Shown: positions 42,937 through 53,902 of the stretch, one piece after another
Layout of the letters: each line of letters starts with the position of its first letter
Position numbering within the stretch: position 1 is the stretch's first letter
Assembly: GCF_000478685.1 (NCBI RefSeq)
Contig: NZ_AMSD01000001.1
Location: 434,001-498,000 of the forward strand
Reading direction: 5' to 3'
Length of the DNA stretch: 64,000 bases
Source of the DNA: Candidatus Photodesmus katoptron Akat1
Lineage (GTDB): Bacteria > Pseudomonadota > Gammaproteobacteria > Enterobacterales > Vibrionaceae
Notes under the pieces: model-generated
Told to the model about the DNA's origin: nothing
The model's input: the letters and a program-made list of their open reading frames with translations, nothing else
Databases searched by the model: none
Program-made: the position numbers and the translations under genes

Positions 42937-43887
42937 GTGAATAATATGAAGCTATTTGCTGGTAATGCAATACCTGAATTAGCCCAACGTATTGCTAATC
43001 GTTTATATACTTTTCTTGGTAATGCAACTGTAGAACGTTTTTCTGATGGTGAAATTGCTGTACAGATCAATGAAAATGTTCGCGGTGATGATGTATTCTT
43101 AATTCAATCTACTTGTGCACCAACTAATGATAATTTAATTGAGTTACTAGTCATGATCGATGCAATGCGTCGTGCTTCAGCAAGACGCATTACTGCAGTA
43201 ATGCCATATTTTGGTTATGCTAGACAAGATCGTCGAGTTCGATCAGCACGTGTACCAATTACTGCAAAAGTAGTTGCAGATTTCTTAGGAAAAGTTGGCA
43301 TTGATAGTATTTTAACTATCGATTTACATGCTGAACAAATTCAAGGGTTTTTCGATATGCCTGTAGATAATATATTTGGCACCCCTGTATTACTTGAAGA
43401 TATGAAAAGCCGTTCATTGGAAAATCCAGTTGTGGTTTCACCAGATTTGGGAGGGGTTGTTCGTGCAAGAGCCACAGCTAAAGCACTCGGTGATATTGAT
43501 ATTGCAATTGTTGATAAACGTCGTCCAAGAGCTAATGTTGCTGAAGTAATGAATCTAATTGGTGATGTTCAAAATAGAGATTGTGTAATTGTTGATGATA
43601 TTATTGATACAGCAGGAACTTTATGCAAAGCAGCTGAAGCACTAAAAAAATGTAATGCAAAACGTGTATTTGCCTATGCTACTCATGCTGTATTCTCGGG
43701 GAAAGCAACACAAAATATTAATAATTCATTATTGGACCAAGTAATTGTTACTGACTCCATTCCTCTTTCTAAAAAAATGCTTGAAACAGGGAAAATAACC
43801 ACACTGAGCGTATCTCGTATGCTGGCTGAAGCCATTCGCCGAATCAATAATAATGAATCTATTTCAGAAATGTTCAATAGAAACTAA
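42937..43887 (+). CDS. prs: Ribose-phosphate pyrophosphokinase
   Basis: Makes PRPP for nucleotide, NAD and amino acid synthesis. The 316-residue protein is highly conserved: [55 protein letters not shown] (flexible loop and metal site), [13 protein letters not shown] and the PRPP-binding [13 protein letters not shown]. The start is GTG at 42937, with GAGG about nine bases upstream. A downstream in-frame ATG would cut three residues that relatives have. Confidence 0.97.
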   Translation: MNNMKLFAGNAIPELAQRIANRLYTFLGNATVERFSDGEIAVQINENVRGDDVFLIQSTCAPTNDNLIELLVMIDAMRRASARRITAVMPYFGYARQDRRVRSARVPITAKVVADFLGKVGIDSILTIDLHAEQIQGFFDMPVDNIFGTPVLLEDMKSRSLENPVVVSPDLGGVVRARATAKALGDIDIAIVDKRRPRANVAEVMNLIGDVQNRDCVIVDDIIDTAGTLCKAAEALKKCNAKRVFAYATHAVFSGKATQNINNSLLDQVIVTDSIPLSKKMLETGKITTLSVSRMLAEAIRRINNNESISEMFNRN

Positions 43888-43932
43888 ATTTTAGTTTCTT
43901 AATTCTTAAAGCCTTTTATGGAGACCTAGTAT

Positions 43933-44520
43933 TTGGATCAAGAATTTAAACTTTTCGTTGGTCTTGCAAATCCTGGTGATAAATATATCCAAACAAGACA
44001 TAATGCCGGATCATGGGTGTTAGAAAAACTAGCTAGTGTTCATAATATAACCCTTAAAAATGAAACAAAATTTTATGGATTAACTGGACAAATAATAGTT
44101 AATAATAAGAGAATACATCTTCTAATTCCAACTACATTTATGAATTTATCTGGCAAGGCTATTGCAGCTCTAGTTAAATTTTATCAAATTAATATAGAAG
44201 AAATTATGATCGCTCATGATGATCTAGATTTAAATCCAGGTATTGTAAAATTTAAGAAAGGAGGAAGTCACGGTGGTCATAACGGTTTGCGCGACATTAT
44301 TAATAAACTTAATAACAAAGAATTTTACCGACTTAGAATTGGAATTGGTCGTCCAAAGGAACGAAATAAAGTTTCGAATTATGTTTTAAGCAAAGCATCT
44401 GATTCAGAACAGCATCTCCTAGGATTAGTTATAAATGAATCAGTACAAATTATTCATGTTTTACTAAAAGATGGATTGAGTAAAGCACAAAATTGTTTGC
44501 GTTCATTTAAAATCGAATAA
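43933..44520 (+). CDS. pth: Peptidyl-tRNA hydrolase
   Basis: Recycles peptidyl-tRNA released prematurely from ribosomes. The 195-residue protein has [20 protein letters not shown] with the catalytic His near residue 25, [24 protein letters not shown] with the catalytic Asp, and [14 protein letters not shown]. The start is TTG at 43933, with GGAG about nine bases upstream and no ATG in frame nearby. Lies between prs and ychF as in Vibrio. Confidence 0.95.
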   Translation: MDQEFKLFVGLANPGDKYIQTRHNAGSWVLEKLASVHNITLKNETKFYGLTGQIIVNNKRIHLLIPTTFMNLSGKAIAALVKFYQINIEEIMIAHDDLDLNPGIVKFKKGGSHGGHNGLRDIINKLNNKEFYRLRIGIGRPKERNKVSNYVLSKASDSEQHLLGLVINESVQIIHVLLKDGLSKAQNCLRSFKIE

Positions 44521-44538
44521 AGTAAGGAGAAATTGATA

Positions 44539-45633
44539 ATGGGATTTAAATGTTCTATAGTTGGCCTTCCTAACGTTGGCAAATCAACTTTATTTAATGC
44601 GCTAACTAAATCTAGTGTTGAAGCTGCTAATTTTCCATTCTGTACTATCGAATCAAATATTGGAGTTGTTCCTGTCCCAGATATTCGTCTACTCCAATTA
44701 AAAGAGATTATCAAACCAAAACGAACAATACCATCGACAATTAAGTTTGTTGACATCGCAGGCCTCATATCTGGTGCATCAAAAGGAGATGGACTTGGTA
44801 ATGAATTTCTAGCTAATATCCGTGAAACTGATGCAATCAGCCATGTAGTACGATGTTTTGAAAATACAGATATAATTCATGTATCTGGGCAAGTTTCACC
44901 AATTAGGGATATTGAAATTATTAATCTTGAACTTGCCTTAGCCGATCTAAATTTTTGTGAAGCTACAATTCAACGATATAAAAAAAAATGGAAATCTCAT
45001 GACCAAAAAAATATAAAGTATGAGTTAACCATATTAGAAAAATTACTGCCTGTTCTGTCAGAAGGGGAAATGGCAAGCACTGCCAATTTATCAAAAGATG
45101 AAGTATCTACTATAAGTTATTTAAACTTTTTAACCTTAAAACCAATCATGTATATAGCTAATGTTAGTGAAAATAGATTTAAAAATAATCCATATTTGGA
45201 TATGGTTAAAAAACATGCAGAAAAAGAAAATAATATTGTAGTGCCTATTTGTGCCAATGTAGAATCAGAAATATCTCAATTAGATGATAAATATCATAAA
45301 GAATTTTTAGAAAATATGGGTATTGAGGAACAGGGATTAAATCGAGTAATTCGTTCTGGCTATGACTTATTAAATCTACAAACTTACTTTACAGCTGGGA
45401 AAAAAGAACTACGAGCATGGACTATACCTATAGGAACAACAGCTCAAAAATCAGCTGGTAAAATTCATACTGATTTCGAAAAAGGTTTCATTCGTGCAGA
45501 AGTCATTAGCTATAATGACTTCATTCAATATGGTAGTGAATATACTTCTAAAAATGCTGGAAAATTGCGTCTTGAAGGTAAAGATTACATAGTCCAAGAT
45601 GGAGATATCATTTATTTTCGATTTAATGTATAA
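44539..45633 (+). CDS. ychF: Redox-regulated ATPase YchF (Obg-like)
   Basis: Obg-related P-loop ATPase that associates with ribosomes and modulates stress responses. The 364-residue protein begins [20 protein letters not shown], with the Walker A motif, then [22 protein letters not shown] (switch II), a coiled-coil insertion near residues 130-180, and the C-terminal TGS domain with [34 protein letters not shown] at 44539 with AAGGAGA eight bases upstream. An upstream TTG in frame adds two residues. Confidence 0.96.
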   Translation: MGFKCSIVGLPNVGKSTLFNALTKSSVEAANFPFCTIESNIGVVPVPDIRLLQLKEIIKPKRTIPSTIKFVDIAGLISGASKGDGLGNEFLANIRETDAISHVVRCFENTDIIHVSGQVSPIRDIEIINLELALADLNFCEATIQRYKKKWKSHDQKNIKYELTILEKLLPVLSEGEMASTANLSKDEVSTISYLNFLTLKPIMYIANVSENRFKNNPYLDMVKKHAEKENNIVVPICANVESEISQLDDKYHKEFLENMGIEEQGLNRVIRSGYDLLNLQTYFTAGKKELRAWTIPIGTTAQKSAGKIHTDFEKGFIRAEVISYNDFIQYGSEYTSKNAGKLRLEGKDYIVQDGDIIYFRFNV

Positions 45634-45722
45634 AAAATCAAAATAAGATTTTATATCTTGACTTTTAAAAAATTACAGGCATCATTAGTTCCCAATCTTG
45701 TATCATATTTATTAAAACAATG

Positions 45723-45751
45723 TTGACGAATCTAAAACAACTAAGCATAAT
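45723..45751 (+). promoter_or_regulatory. Sigma-70 promoter of the tRNA-Gln/Met transcript
   Basis: -35 TTGACG (45723-45728), 17 bases, -10 CATAAT (45746-45751). It is followed by a G+C-rich GCGCC discriminator, typical of stringently controlled stable-RNA promoters. tRNA-Gln begins 24 bases later. Confidence 0.8.
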
Positions 45752-45774
45752 GCGCCACATTTATATATAATAGT

Positions 45775-45849
45775 TGGGCTATCGCCAAGCGGTAAGGCAC
45801 CGGCTTTTGATGCCGGCATTCCCTGGTTCGAATCCAGGTAGCCCAGCCA
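45775..45849 (+). tRNA. tRNA-Gln (anticodon TTG)
   Basis: 75 nt with encoded CCA. The acceptor stem TGGGCTA pairs with TAGCCCA, the anticodon loop CTTTTGA shows TTG, and the T arm is CCTGG-TTCGAATC-CAGG. First of three tRNA genes. Confidence 0.97.
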
Positions 45850-45878
45850 TATCCCTACTGTTATGCAGTAGAAAAAAT

Positions 45879-45955
45879 GGCTACTTAGCTCAGTTGGTTA
45901 GAGCACATCACTCATAATGATGGGGTCGCAGGTTCAAATCCTGCAGTAGCCACCA
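45879..45955 (+). tRNA. tRNA-Met (anticodon CAT, elongator type)
   Basis: 77 nt with encoded CCA. Acceptor stem GGCTACT pairs with AGTAGCC, the D arm is AGCTCAGTTGGTTAGAGC, and the anticodon loop CTCATAA shows CAT. A regular base pair at 1-72 argues for the elongator rather than the initiator. Likely the substrate of TmcA (35866-37911). Confidence 0.95.
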
Positions 45956-45987
45956 TTTCTTTAATTATTGTTATAATAGACTTGGTC

Positions 45988-46011
45988 TACTATAACGATA
46001 GTACTTTTTTT
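45988..46011 (+). terminator. Possible terminator between tRNA-Met and tRNA-Leu
   Basis: TACTAT (45988-45993), AACG loop, ATAGTA (45998-46003), then C and seven T. The stem is short. If it works, tRNA-Leu needs its own promoter in the following 22 bases, or read-through. Confidence 0.4.
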
Positions 46012-46033
46012 GCTATGATTATTAATTATGTGC

Positions 46034-46118
46034 GCGGAAGTGGCGGAATTGGTAGACGCACCAGATTTAGGTTCTGGCGCCGAAAGGTGTGAGAGTTCAA
46101 GTCTCTCCTTCCGCACCA
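46034..46118 (+). tRNA. tRNA-Leu (anticodon TAG)
   Basis: 85 nt with encoded CCA and a variable arm. Acceptor stem GCGGAAG pairs with CTTCCGC, D-loop GGTAGACGC, anticodon loop ATTTAGG shows TAG, and the T arm contains GTTCAAGTC. It converges on the flagellin gene at 46144. Confidence 0.96.
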
Positions 46119-46143
46119 CCATTTAGAAACTAAAAAAATATCA

Positions 46144-47286
46144 CTATTGAAGTAACGTCATTAATGAATTTGGTAATTGTTTTGTTTGAGCCAATATTGC
46201 TGTTCCTACTTGCTGCAAAATCTTATATTTTGTTAAATTTGTTGTTTCTTTTGCAAAATCCGTATCTTTAATTCGACTATTTGATGCTTCAATATTTTCT
46301 TGAATGTTAATTAAATTATTTATACTATGCTCTAATCGATTCTGTTTTGCACCAAGATTGGCACGTTGAGCATCTATATAATTCAATGCTACATCAATAA
46401 TACCCACTGAGTTTTGAGCGCCACCAACTGAACTGATATTAATATCCTGAACTGTTAAAAAAACACCTAAACCACCCTTTAATCCTAATTCATCTGCTAA
46501 ATTACCAGAAATATTCAAATCATCTAATAAATTTAACTCAGAAGTAAATATTTGTAACTTCCCTTCTTCATTAACTGAAGCTTTTAATTTATTTGATTGT
46601 CCATTAATATATGTAGCTAATTCTTCAATATTATCACCCTTCTTAGCAAGAATATTAATAGTAATTAACTCATTAGTAGACCTGTCAATAAATTCAAACT
46701 GAATATCTTTGTTATCTTCTGGTACAATCCATTCTTTAATTTTACCCAATTCAGAAACAAAAAAACGTCCTCCCATATGAATATCATCAGCACGCATGCT
46801 TTTAAAATCTAAAATAATTGCTTCACCTGAACTAGCACCAATTTGAAAGGAGCCTTCTCTAAATGATCCATTTAATAATTTACGACCACCAAATGATGTT
46901 GTTTCTGCTATCCGGTTTAACTCATCTTGCAAAGCTAAAACTTCTTTATTTAATGCCTTACGTTCTAATACTGAATTAGCTCCATTTGCTGATTGAAGTG
47001 CTAAATCACGCATACGTTGTAAAATATTAGTTGATTCACTCATTGCCCCTTCAGCAGTTTGTATAATAGAAATTGCATCATTCGCATTTCTCATCGCAAC
47101 ATCAAGAGCACGTGATTGTGCCGTTAATCGATTAGAAATTTGTAACCCAGCTTCATCATTTTTTGCACTATTAATTCGATTTCCTGAAGATAAACGCTGC
47201 ATAGAGATGTTTAATTTACTAATTGCTTTATTTAAATAATGCTGGGTAGTTAATGCTGAAATATTAGTATTTACTGTAATAGTCAT
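46144..47286 (-). CDS. flaC: Flagellin, second copy (flaC position)
   Basis: Filament subunit of 380 residues downstream of flgL, the position of flaC in Vibrio. N-terminus [38 protein letters not shown] and [18 protein letters not shown]-terminus [23 protein letters not shown], ending [17 protein letters not shown]. The final residues differ from the usual SLLG end, and the central domain differs from the first flagellin (24424-25557), so the two are diverged paralogues rather than a recent duplication. ATG at 47286. No clear sigma-28 site seen upstream. Confidence 0.95.
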   Translation of the reverse strand: MTITVNTNISALTTQHYLNKAISKLNISMQRLSSGNRINSAKNDEAGLQISNRLTAQSRALDVAMRNANDAISIIQTAEGAMSESTNILQRMRDLALQSANGANSVLERKALNKEVLALQDELNRIAETTSFGGRKLLNGSFREGSFQIGASSGEAIILDFKSMRADDIHMGGRFFVSELGKIKEWIVPEDNKDIQFEFIDRSTNELITINILAKKGDNIEELATYINGQSNKLKASVNEEGKLQIFTSELNLLDDLNISGNLADELGLKGGLGVFLTVQDINISSVGGAQNSVGIIDVALNYIDAQRANLGAKQNRLEHSINNLINIQENIEASNSRIKDTDFAKETTNLTKYKILQQVGTAILAQTKQLPNSLMTLLQ

Positions 47287-47433
47287 TTCTTTAATTCTCT
47301 AGAAGAGATAAACATACTTCCACAAATTAAACTATCTCATTTAAAAATAATAACCACATTATACAAGCATTTTACTCAAAAACTCTATTATAAGTAAGTA
47401 CGCTGTTTTTTTTAAAGAATAAATACTAATGCA

Positions 47434-48627
47434 TTAAATATAATTAAAAAGAGTTAAATCTTTAGTTTTATTGAAAGCAATTTGTGATATTTGTAAAGCT
47501 TTTAAATTGTCATTTAATTCTATAACTACTTCAGTGTAATCAAGGTCCTCTAAGTTACTTTTTATTTTTTTAAAAGTTAATTGAAAATCTTTGTGTTGTT
47601 CTTCTTGTGCATCTAGAGTACTCATTCTTATACCAATATCACTATGAACTTTATTAAAGTGTATAAAAGCAGTATGAAATTCTTGAGTAATTTGATGCAA
47701 TTTAGCTATAAAATTAGCATTTTTAATAGGATTTTTAGTGAGTTCTATAATATTCTGGAAAGTATCAAAAATAGAATAAGTTTTTCTTGGTTTTAGGAAT
47801 ATACAGTCTCCTGTAGTAAACTGATTTTTAACTTGAACAGATATATTTTCATATTGAATACCTTTAGATGGATCAAATTTATCAACCTTTACAACTTGAC
47901 CATCCTTCTCTAATTGATAACCAGAGTTACCATCAACCATATCAATAAATTTAACTGCATAACTAGATTGATCATTGTCATCTGAATTAATAGCACTTTC
48001 TAATAATAATTTTGAAGAATATTGTAAATGATACTGAGGTTCAAAATCACCATATGGATTATGAATTTCCATAAATACTGTACTACCAGGATCATTAATT
48101 GCTATCTCTAAATTATTAGAAATTTTTACTGTACGTTGGGCATTATCACCTAGATAAACCACTTTTTTATCTTTATTAAAGAAAAAAGGTTGATTTTTTG
48201 ATTTGGTACCAGAAAAAACGTAACTGTCTGATGTATCTTTAAAATTAGCTAACTTGATAAAATTATTTGCAATTTCTTGTATTTCAATTGACTTAACTTG
48301 CATATCTTCATGAGATAAAGAAGCATTTATCATACTCATTACAATACGCTTTGCTTCATCCGAAAAAGTTTCAGCATTAGATATGATAATTTCATGATTA
48401 ACTAGTCGATTTCTAACTAATTCAATCGAATCTATATATTGTTTTAATTCTTCTAACTGCTGATTAACATTCTGAATATAGTGTATATCTAAAGGATTAT
48501 CACTTGCCTGAATAAGTTTATTTCCAGAAGTTAATTGAAGTTGATTATGATGAATTTTATTTTCTTGACTACGAAAATTATCTTGAACCAGCTGATGGTT
48601 ATAAAAACTAGAAATACGATTTAACAT
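47434..48627 (-). CDS. flgL: Flagellar hook-filament junction protein FlgL (HAP3)
   Basis: Second junction protein between hook and filament. The 397-residue product has the flagellin-like N-terminus MLNRISSFYNHQLVQDNFRSQ, with QLTSGNKLIQASDNPLDIHYIQNV, and the helical C-terminus DYTEVVIELNDNLKALQISQIAFNKT. Ten bp after the flgK stop, as expected. Length is typical of Vibrio FlgL. The 146-bp spacer to the flagellin gene shows no other gene. Confidence 0.94.
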   Translation of the reverse strand: MLNRISSFYNHQLVQDNFRSQENKIHHNQLQLTSGNKLIQASDNPLDIHYIQNVNQQLEELKQYIDSIELVRNRLVNHEIIISNAETFSDEAKRIVMSMINASLSHEDMQVKSIEIQEIANNFIKLANFKDTSDSYVFSGTKSKNQPFFFNKDKKVVYLGDNAQRTVKISNNLEIAINDPGSTVFMEIHNPYGDFEPQYHLQYSSKLLLESAINSDDNDQSSYAVKFIDMVDGNSGYQLEKDGQVVKVDKFDPSKGIQYENISVQVKNQFTTGDCIFLKPRKTYSIFDTFQNIIELTKNPIKNANFIAKLHQITQEFHTAFIHFNKVHSDIGIRMSTLDAQEEQHKDFQLTFKKIKSNLEDLDYTEVVIELNDNLKALQISQIAFNKTKDLTLFNYI

Positions 48628-48637
48628 TCATTATTCC

Positions 48638-50509
48638 TTATCTTAAAGATAAAATAGCGTCGAATATATCATTCGCTACCTGGATAATACGAGAGGATGC
48701 CATATAGCTTTGTTGAAAGCTCATCATATTAGCCGCTTCTTCATCAAGATTAACCCCAGAAACGGAAGCAATACGCTCATTAGCAATGTTTTTTTCTAAA
48801 CGTGAAGTCTCAGTTAAACGCGAAGCAAACGACATTTCCAAAGCAATATCTGTATTAAGATTATAATACGAATCCAGAAGTGTCGATTCTTTATTATCGA
48901 GGATTTTTTCTGTTTGTAATTCCTGTATTTTGTGCAAGTTACTATTATTACCTTCTGCAAACATGAGATTAACTATAAATTTATCGTTTGGAAAGGCACC
49001 ACCAGTTAGTTCAAAAGTTGTCCCTTCAATGGTAATTAATCCCGGAGGGGGGTATGGATGAGATTCTTGTAATATTTCTCCTTTAGAATTAGTCACTATG
49101 AACTGATCACCATCGGATGTTATCGAAACTTCAAATTCTCGTAATCCACCTACTTGTATGATTTTAAGTCTATCTTTCCCTTGAGCAAGTATACTGGATA
49201 CTTCATAATTTTGTGCTGCAATTTCTTTAGGGTCATTAGCTACCATTTTAATTTTTTCTGAACCATTACGAGTGGGACGAATCAATACTTTCTCTCCAAT
49301 ATTTAGATTATTACGTACCTCAATTCGCATTCCATCAAAAATTAAAGAGCCATTGTTAATTTCTATTGAAAATTTCTTACCCATCGAATCATTTACTACA
49401 TAGCTATCTCCAGTATACCGCAATGAATATTCACCAGATTTTAGTTTACTCGTATCTTCAATAAATACAGCTAATTCAGCCATAGAATCAGTAGATTTAA
49501 ACACACGAGATCTGGCTATATCTTCAGAGTTTACATCAGTAAAGAGTAAACCACCTATATTCCCAAACCAATCTAAACTCTGAGATTGTAATTTATTCAC
49601 TTCATAGGAAAAAGAGACACTCATACGACCGACTTCATCTAAAATCTTAGGAATATATTTATCACGTATATCAAATAAAGCTCCAATACTACCACTAATA
49701 TCTTTAGGGATAATAGCTTTAATATTTTCCCCTTCAATAATAGCTAAACGGCGCTGACGAATATCAGGATAACCACCAATGATTTTCAGTTGACTTGCTT
49801 CTACACCTGATACTAGCGTATGACCACTGCCAATATGGATATTATAACTTTTGCTATCTTTTCTTGGTGTAACAATTACTTTCGTATACTGAGATAACTC
49901 AGATATGAGTTGCTTATGTCGATCCATTAAGTCATTATTTTTAGGTATCCGTATCATTAAACGTTGTAACTTACAAAGTTCATAAGCTAATTGATTAATA
50001 TGTTCAATACTGAGATTAAGCTTTTCATCAATTACACTAGCTTGATTTTTAATTCTTTCATCGAAATCATTAAATCCATTAGAAACTATCGCAGCTTTTG
50101 CCAGTACAATTTTCCGAATACCAATATCATTTGGACTATCTGATAAAATTTTAACGGAATCAAACCATTCATGAAAATTTTTTGGAATCTGTTGAGAAGT
50201 CATAGAAGAAAGTGTTCTTGCAAGAAGATCAAGATGTTCCTTTATACCCTGGTAAAAAGAAAAACGAGTGGTTGATAAATTAAATTCATGAATAGCAAAT
50301 TGATCCCATGAACGACGAACTTTTTCTACATGAACACCCATACCATAAGCTACTTTAGCATATTGATGAGAAGGTTCACTTCTTTGGATAAGAGATTGAC
50401 GACTATATCCTTCTGTATTAGCATTAGCGATGTTATGACTTGTGGTATTTAGCTGCTTTTGAGCTGTTAATACACCTCGAATACCTAAATGTAAAAGATC
50501 TGAGGTCAT
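48638..50509 (-). CDS. flgK: Flagellar hook-associated protein FlgK (HAP1)
   Basis: First junction protein on the hook. The 623-residue protein has the rod/hook N-terminal motif GVLTAQKQLNTTSHNIANANTEGYSRQSLIQ and the C-terminal SVSGVNLDEEAANMMSFQQSYMASSRIIQVAND. A large variable middle is similar in length to Vibrio FlgK. ATG at 50509 with GGAGAG upstream. A TATAAT hexamer (minus strand, 50645-50650) could drive flgK-flgL, but no good -35 was found. Confidence 0.95.
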   Translation of the reverse strand: MTSDLLHLGIRGVLTAQKQLNTTSHNIANANTEGYSRQSLIQRSEPSHQYAKVAYGMGVHVEKVRRSWDQFAIHEFNLSTTRFSFYQGIKEHLDLLARTLSSMTSQQIPKNFHEWFDSVKILSDSPNDIGIRKIVLAKAAIVSNGFNDFDERIKNQASVIDEKLNLSIEHINQLAYELCKLQRLMIRIPKNNDLMDRHKQLISELSQYTKVIVTPRKDSKSYNIHIGSGHTLVSGVEASQLKIIGGYPDIRQRRLAIIEGENIKAIIPKDISGSIGALFDIRDKYIPKILDEVGRMSVSFSYEVNKLQSQSLDWFGNIGGLLFTDVNSEDIARSRVFKSTDSMAELAVFIEDTSKLKSGEYSLRYTGDSYVVNDSMGKKFSIEINNGSLIFDGMRIEVRNNLNIGEKVLIRPTRNGSEKIKMVANDPKEIAAQNYEVSSILAQGKDRLKIIQVGGLREFEVSITSDGDQFIVTNSKGEILQESHPYPPPGLITIEGTTFELTGGAFPNDKFIVNLMFAEGNNSNLHKIQELQTEKILDNKESTLLDSYYNLNTDIALEMSFASRLTETSRLEKNIANERIASVSGVNLDEEAANMMSFQQSYMASSRIIQVANDIFDAILSLR

Positions 50510-50706
50510 ATGCTCTCCATAACAGTTCTATAAAATATTTTAAAAGTTACTAAAAGGACTAAACACACAATTAACTAAAAAATTCATATAGTTTTCTTAG
50601 AAAATGAGACGAACTATTGCTCATTATGAGTGAGTCTACTATTTATTATAACGAGATTTTTCTTTAATAAAGAAAATATAGTTCAACTTTTTTAACTAAC
50701 AGTCAA

Positions 50707-51162
50707 TCAACATGTGATCTCTATACTTTTCCCTATATGGGTCTGATGAATTGTTAATGGGTTATTTTCTTCAAATATTTTATTGTTAGAGCCTACTTTC
50801 CTCATTAATTTCTCAAAATTATTATTGTATTGAAAATCTGGATTAGAGTTTCTAATAGGATTAGGTATTAATTGAGAGAGAAGTATATCTGCTAAACCTA
50901 ATGAACCTGACATACTTAACTTGCTAGACATTTGTTCATCTAATATCTGACGGTAAAATTGTTTTTGTTGACTATTTATTGGATTTTCAAAAAGAAAGTT
51001 GGCATTACGCACTGATTTCAATAACATAGAAAGGAAAATACCTGCAAATTGTTTTGCTACAATTGATAACGCAGCATGGTCCTTAATTTTACTATGAACT
51101 ATCTGATGACGAAATTGATCTAAAGAAGCGATGTCATAAATAAAGCTAACATTATTATTCAT
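50707..51162 (-). CDS. flgJ: Flagellar rod-capping protein FlgJ, lacking the peptidoglycan hydrolase domain
   Basis: Only the N-terminal rod-scaffold domain is present: 151 residues, with HAALSIVAKQFAGIFLSMLLKSVRNAN near the start and SLGLADILLSQL near residue 95. Vibrio and Salmonella FlgJ are about twice as long and end in a glucosaminidase/muramidase domain. Here the frame ends after a non-conserved tail, and only 197 bp separate it from flgK, too little to hold the domain in any frame. Single-domain FlgJ exists naturally in some bacteria that use a separate lytic enzyme. Lies between flgI and flgK. Confidence 0.9.
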   Translation of the reverse strand: MNNNVSFIYDIASLDQFRHQIVHSKIKDHAALSIVAKQFAGIFLSMLLKSVRNANFLFENPINSQQKQFYRQILDEQMSSKLSMSGSLGLADILLSQLIPNPIRNSNPDFQYNNNFEKLMRKVGSNNKIFEENNPLTIHQTHIGKSIEITC

Positions 51163-51184
51163 TATAATTAACCTAACTGAACAT

Positions 51185-52255
51185 TTAAAGAATGATTATC
51201 TTCCCTTCAATAGCTCCCGCTCGTTTTAGAGCTTGAAGAATTACTATCAAATCAGAAGGAGCTGCTCCTACCTCATTTATCGTTCTTACTAAATCTTCCA
51301 ATGTTAAACCAGGAGCGAATTTAAACATCTTACCTTTTGTTTCAGGAATACCTTTATTTATAGAAGAGTTTGACCCTTGTTCATCAAATGTTTCAGTTTC
51401 TTTTATCGCTACTGTCATATTTCCATGAGTAATTGCTGCAGGCTTAATACGAACATGTTTACCAATCACAATAGTTCCTGTATGTGAATTAACAACAATT
51501 TTTGCTGAAACATCAGCTGGTTCAAAATCTAAATTTTCAATTGTTGATAAAAATGATACACGCTGATTAATATCTCTCGGTGCTCGCACTTTTACTGAAG
51601 TTGCATCAATTGAGGATGCAGCTTCAGAACCTAGAAAACTATTAATTGTATATGCCATACGTTGAGAAGTCGTAAAATCAGACTCTAATAAATTTAATGT
51701 AATGAAATCGCTTCGACTAAAAGGGTTATGCACCTCCCTTTCTATCATGGCACCATTTGGAATCATGCCAGAAGTTAAATTATTTCCAAGAATTTTGGAA
51801 CCATTGGAATCAATAGAACTAAAAGCACTTACGATCAAATTTCCCTGGGCAATAGCATATACTTCTCCATCTAAACCTTTAAGAAAGGTTTGTATTAAAG
51901 TTCCACCACGTAAACTTTTTGCAGAGCCAATAGATGAAACTGTTACATCAAGAGTTTGTCCTTGCTTAGCAAAAGCGGGCATACTAGCTGTTACAATAAC
52001 AGAAGCAACATTTTTATTTTTCAGTTTTTTTCCATCTGGCAATGAAATACCAAAATTTCTCAACATTGCGTTAAAACTTCGCTCTGTGAAAGGTGTTGAT
52101 TCTCCAGTTCCAGACAAACCAGTAACTAATCCATAACCTAATAACTGATTACTACGAATACCAGATACTTGAGCAATATCTTTAATTCTGGCAGATTGTG
52201 TTTCTGCAGTCACTATCAATAAAGATACACTAATAAGTAAGAAAAAGCTTTTCAT
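51185..52255 (-). CDS. flgI: Flagellar P-ring protein FlgI
   Basis: Periplasmic bushing ring around the rod. The 356-residue protein has an N-terminal signal peptide ([21 protein letters not shown]), [32 protein letters not shown], the conserved [46 protein letters not shown] and the C-terminal [33 protein letters not shown]. Complete and typical. Confidence 0.96.
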   Translation of the reverse strand: MKSFFLLISVSLLIVTAETQSARIKDIAQVSGIRSNQLLGYGLVTGLSGTGESTPFTERSFNAMLRNFGISLPDGKKLKNKNVASVIVTASMPAFAKQGQTLDVTVSSIGSAKSLRGGTLIQTFLKGLDGEVYAIAQGNLIVSAFSSIDSNGSKILGNNLTSGMIPNGAMIEREVHNPFSRSDFITLNLLESDFTTSQRMAYTINSFLGSEAASSIDATSVKVRAPRDINQRVSFLSTIENLDFEPADVSAKIVVNSHTGTIVIGKHVRIKPAAITHGNMTVAIKETETFDEQGSNSSINKGIPETKGKMFKFAPGLTLEDLVRTINEVGAAPSDLIVILQALKRAGAIEGKIIIL

Positions 52256-52288
52256 TATACTGCTCTTCCTCTTCTTTTTTAAAAAAAA

Positions 52289-53074
52289 TTAGAAAAATTT
52301 CGATAAAAAATCACTTTCATATGTATGATGAGGTATACTAAAAAATCTTGCAAAAAAACCAGGTTCTTGTACAGACTGATTTGTTCCTTTACCAGAATAT
52401 TGAATTCGAGCATTGGAAATTCGACTTGAAGTAATAGTATTATCAAAGCTAACATCATCTGGACGAATAATACCACTAAGTCGAATATACTCATCACCTG
52501 TATTTAAAGTAAGCCATTTTTCACCACGAATTACCAAATTACCATTTGGTAAAACCTTGACTACTTCAACTGTAATTAAACCTGAAATACTATTGCTTTG
52601 ATTTGCCTCTGCACTACCAGTAAATTTATTGTCATTATTTATCTTATATGAAAAATCATAATCACTAATATCAAGTGACTGACCACCTACCTCTAAGGGA
52701 AGCATAGATAAATCATTTGTTTTGGAAAGATCAGAAACCGAACTTTTTTCTGCCTTTGTTCTTTCATTTAATTTAACAGTAATAATGTCACCAACATCAC
52801 GTGGTTTTAAATCACTATATAAACTATTTCTACTCTTTACACTGAATAAAGAACCTGTTTCTGCTATGTAGTGTTTTGGAATATATTTAGGATAAACAGG
52901 AGCCCATTCAGGATCACCTAATATAGGTTCAATTTTATTAAAATTAGAAAATTCCTTATTTTCTTTTAATACATTATCAACTTTCACAATTTCATCGGCA
53001 TCCAATTTTTTTGACATATCCAATGTAGTACAACCTGAACAAAAAAGAAGCACCAATAAAAATGAATAAATCAT
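52289..53074 (-). CDS. flgH: Flagellar L-ring lipoprotein FlgH
   Basis: Outer-membrane ring around the rod. The 261-residue product has a lipobox CSGC at about residues 12-15, [31 protein letters not shown], then [40 protein letters not shown] and [12 protein letters not shown]. The C-terminal FFARFFSI is followed by about fourteen residues that I do not recognise from relatives; this may be a stop-codon shift. Lies between flgG and flgI. Confidence 0.95.
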   Translation of the reverse strand: MIYSFLLVLLFCSGCTTLDMSKKLDADEIVKVDNVLKENKEFSNFNKIEPILGDPEWAPVYPKYIPKHYIAETGSLFSVKSRNSLYSDLKPRDVGDIITVKLNERTKAEKSSVSDLSKTNDLSMLPLEVGGQSLDISDYDFSYKINNDNKFTGSAEANQSNSISGLITVEVVKVLPNGNLVIRGEKWLTLNTGDEYIRLSGIIRPDDVSFDNTITSSRISNARIQYSGKGTNQSVQEPGFFARFFSIPHHTYESDFLSKFF

Positions 53075-53091
53075 AGAAACAACCTTATGTA

Positions 53092-53880
53092 TTATAATTG
53101 TTGATTAATAAAACCTATTATTTTATCAACAGACGAAATAACCTTAGAATTCATTTCATACACTCTCTGCGCTTCAATCATATTTACTAACTCTTCAGTT
53201 ACATTTACATTAGAAGTCTCTAACATTCCTTGACGAACATCACCAAAACCATCAAAACCTGGTACACCCTCCTGAGGATCACCACTTGCTCCAGTTGGCA
53301 AAAAAAGATTTTTACCAATTGGCTCTAAACCACTAGGATTTATAAAATCTGCTATGGTAATTTGACCAATAACTTGGTGATTTTTCTGACCTGGCATACG
53401 TACTGAAACTTCACCACTGATACCAATAGTGATACCAGTTGCATCATGTGGTATTACTATTTCAGGCTCTAAAGGATAACCTGCACCAGAAGTAACAAGA
53501 GCACCCTCACTATTAACGGTAAATTGACCATTTCTAGTATAAGCCATATTTCCATCAAGCATAGCAATTTGAAAAAAACCAGATCCCTCAAGCATCATAT
53601 CCAAATTATTATTTGTAGTTTGCGTATTACCTTGAGTATATACTTTTTGCGTTGCCACAACTTTAGTACCTGAACCAAGCATTAAACCACTTGGCAATGT
53701 AGTATTTTGAGACGATTGTCCCCCAGGCTGATTAATATTTTGATAAAACAAATCTTCAAATACAGCTCGACTTTTTTTATAACCAACTGTAGAGGCATTT
53801 GCTAAATTATTAGCAATGTTAGAAATATTAGTTTTCTGAGCATCTAACCCTGTCTTGCTTATCCATAATGCAGGATGCAT
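53092..53880 (-). CDS. flgG: Flagellar distal rod protein FlgG
   Basis: Forms the distal rod. The 262-residue protein starts [44 protein letters not shown], the rod-protein signature plus the FlgG-specific L-stretch, and ends [39 protein letters not shown]. Length equals the family norm. It is one of the best conserved genes of the cluster. Confidence 0.97.
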   Translation of the reverse strand: MHPALWISKTGLDAQKTNISNIANNLANASTVGYKKSRAVFEDLFYQNINQPGGQSSQNTTLPSGLMLGSGTKVVATQKVYTQGNTQTTNNNLDMMLEGSGFFQIAMLDGNMAYTRNGQFTVNSEGALVTSGAGYPLEPEIVIPHDATGITIGISGEVSVRMPGQKNHQVIGQITIADFINPSGLEPIGKNLFLPTGASGDPQEGVPGFDGFGDVRQGMLETSNVNVTEELVNMIEAQRVYEMNSKVISSVDKIIGFINQQL

Positions 53881-53902
53881 AATAATCTCCTTAAATTATC
53901 AA

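Noticed and set aside
45850-45878. CTACTG...GCAGTAG hairpin between tRNA-Gln and tRNA-Met as a terminator
   Set aside because: No T-run follows and the two tRNAs are 29 bases apart, so it is more likely a processing spacer.
50640-50706. TTTCTTTA-A-TAAAGAAA inverted repeat after flgJ as a terminator
   Set aside because: AT-only stem without a trailing T-run on the flgJ strand; too weak to call.
51702-52136. A 144-codon plus-strand frame
   Set aside because: Lies entirely antisense within flgI, a conserved gene; a frame shadow.
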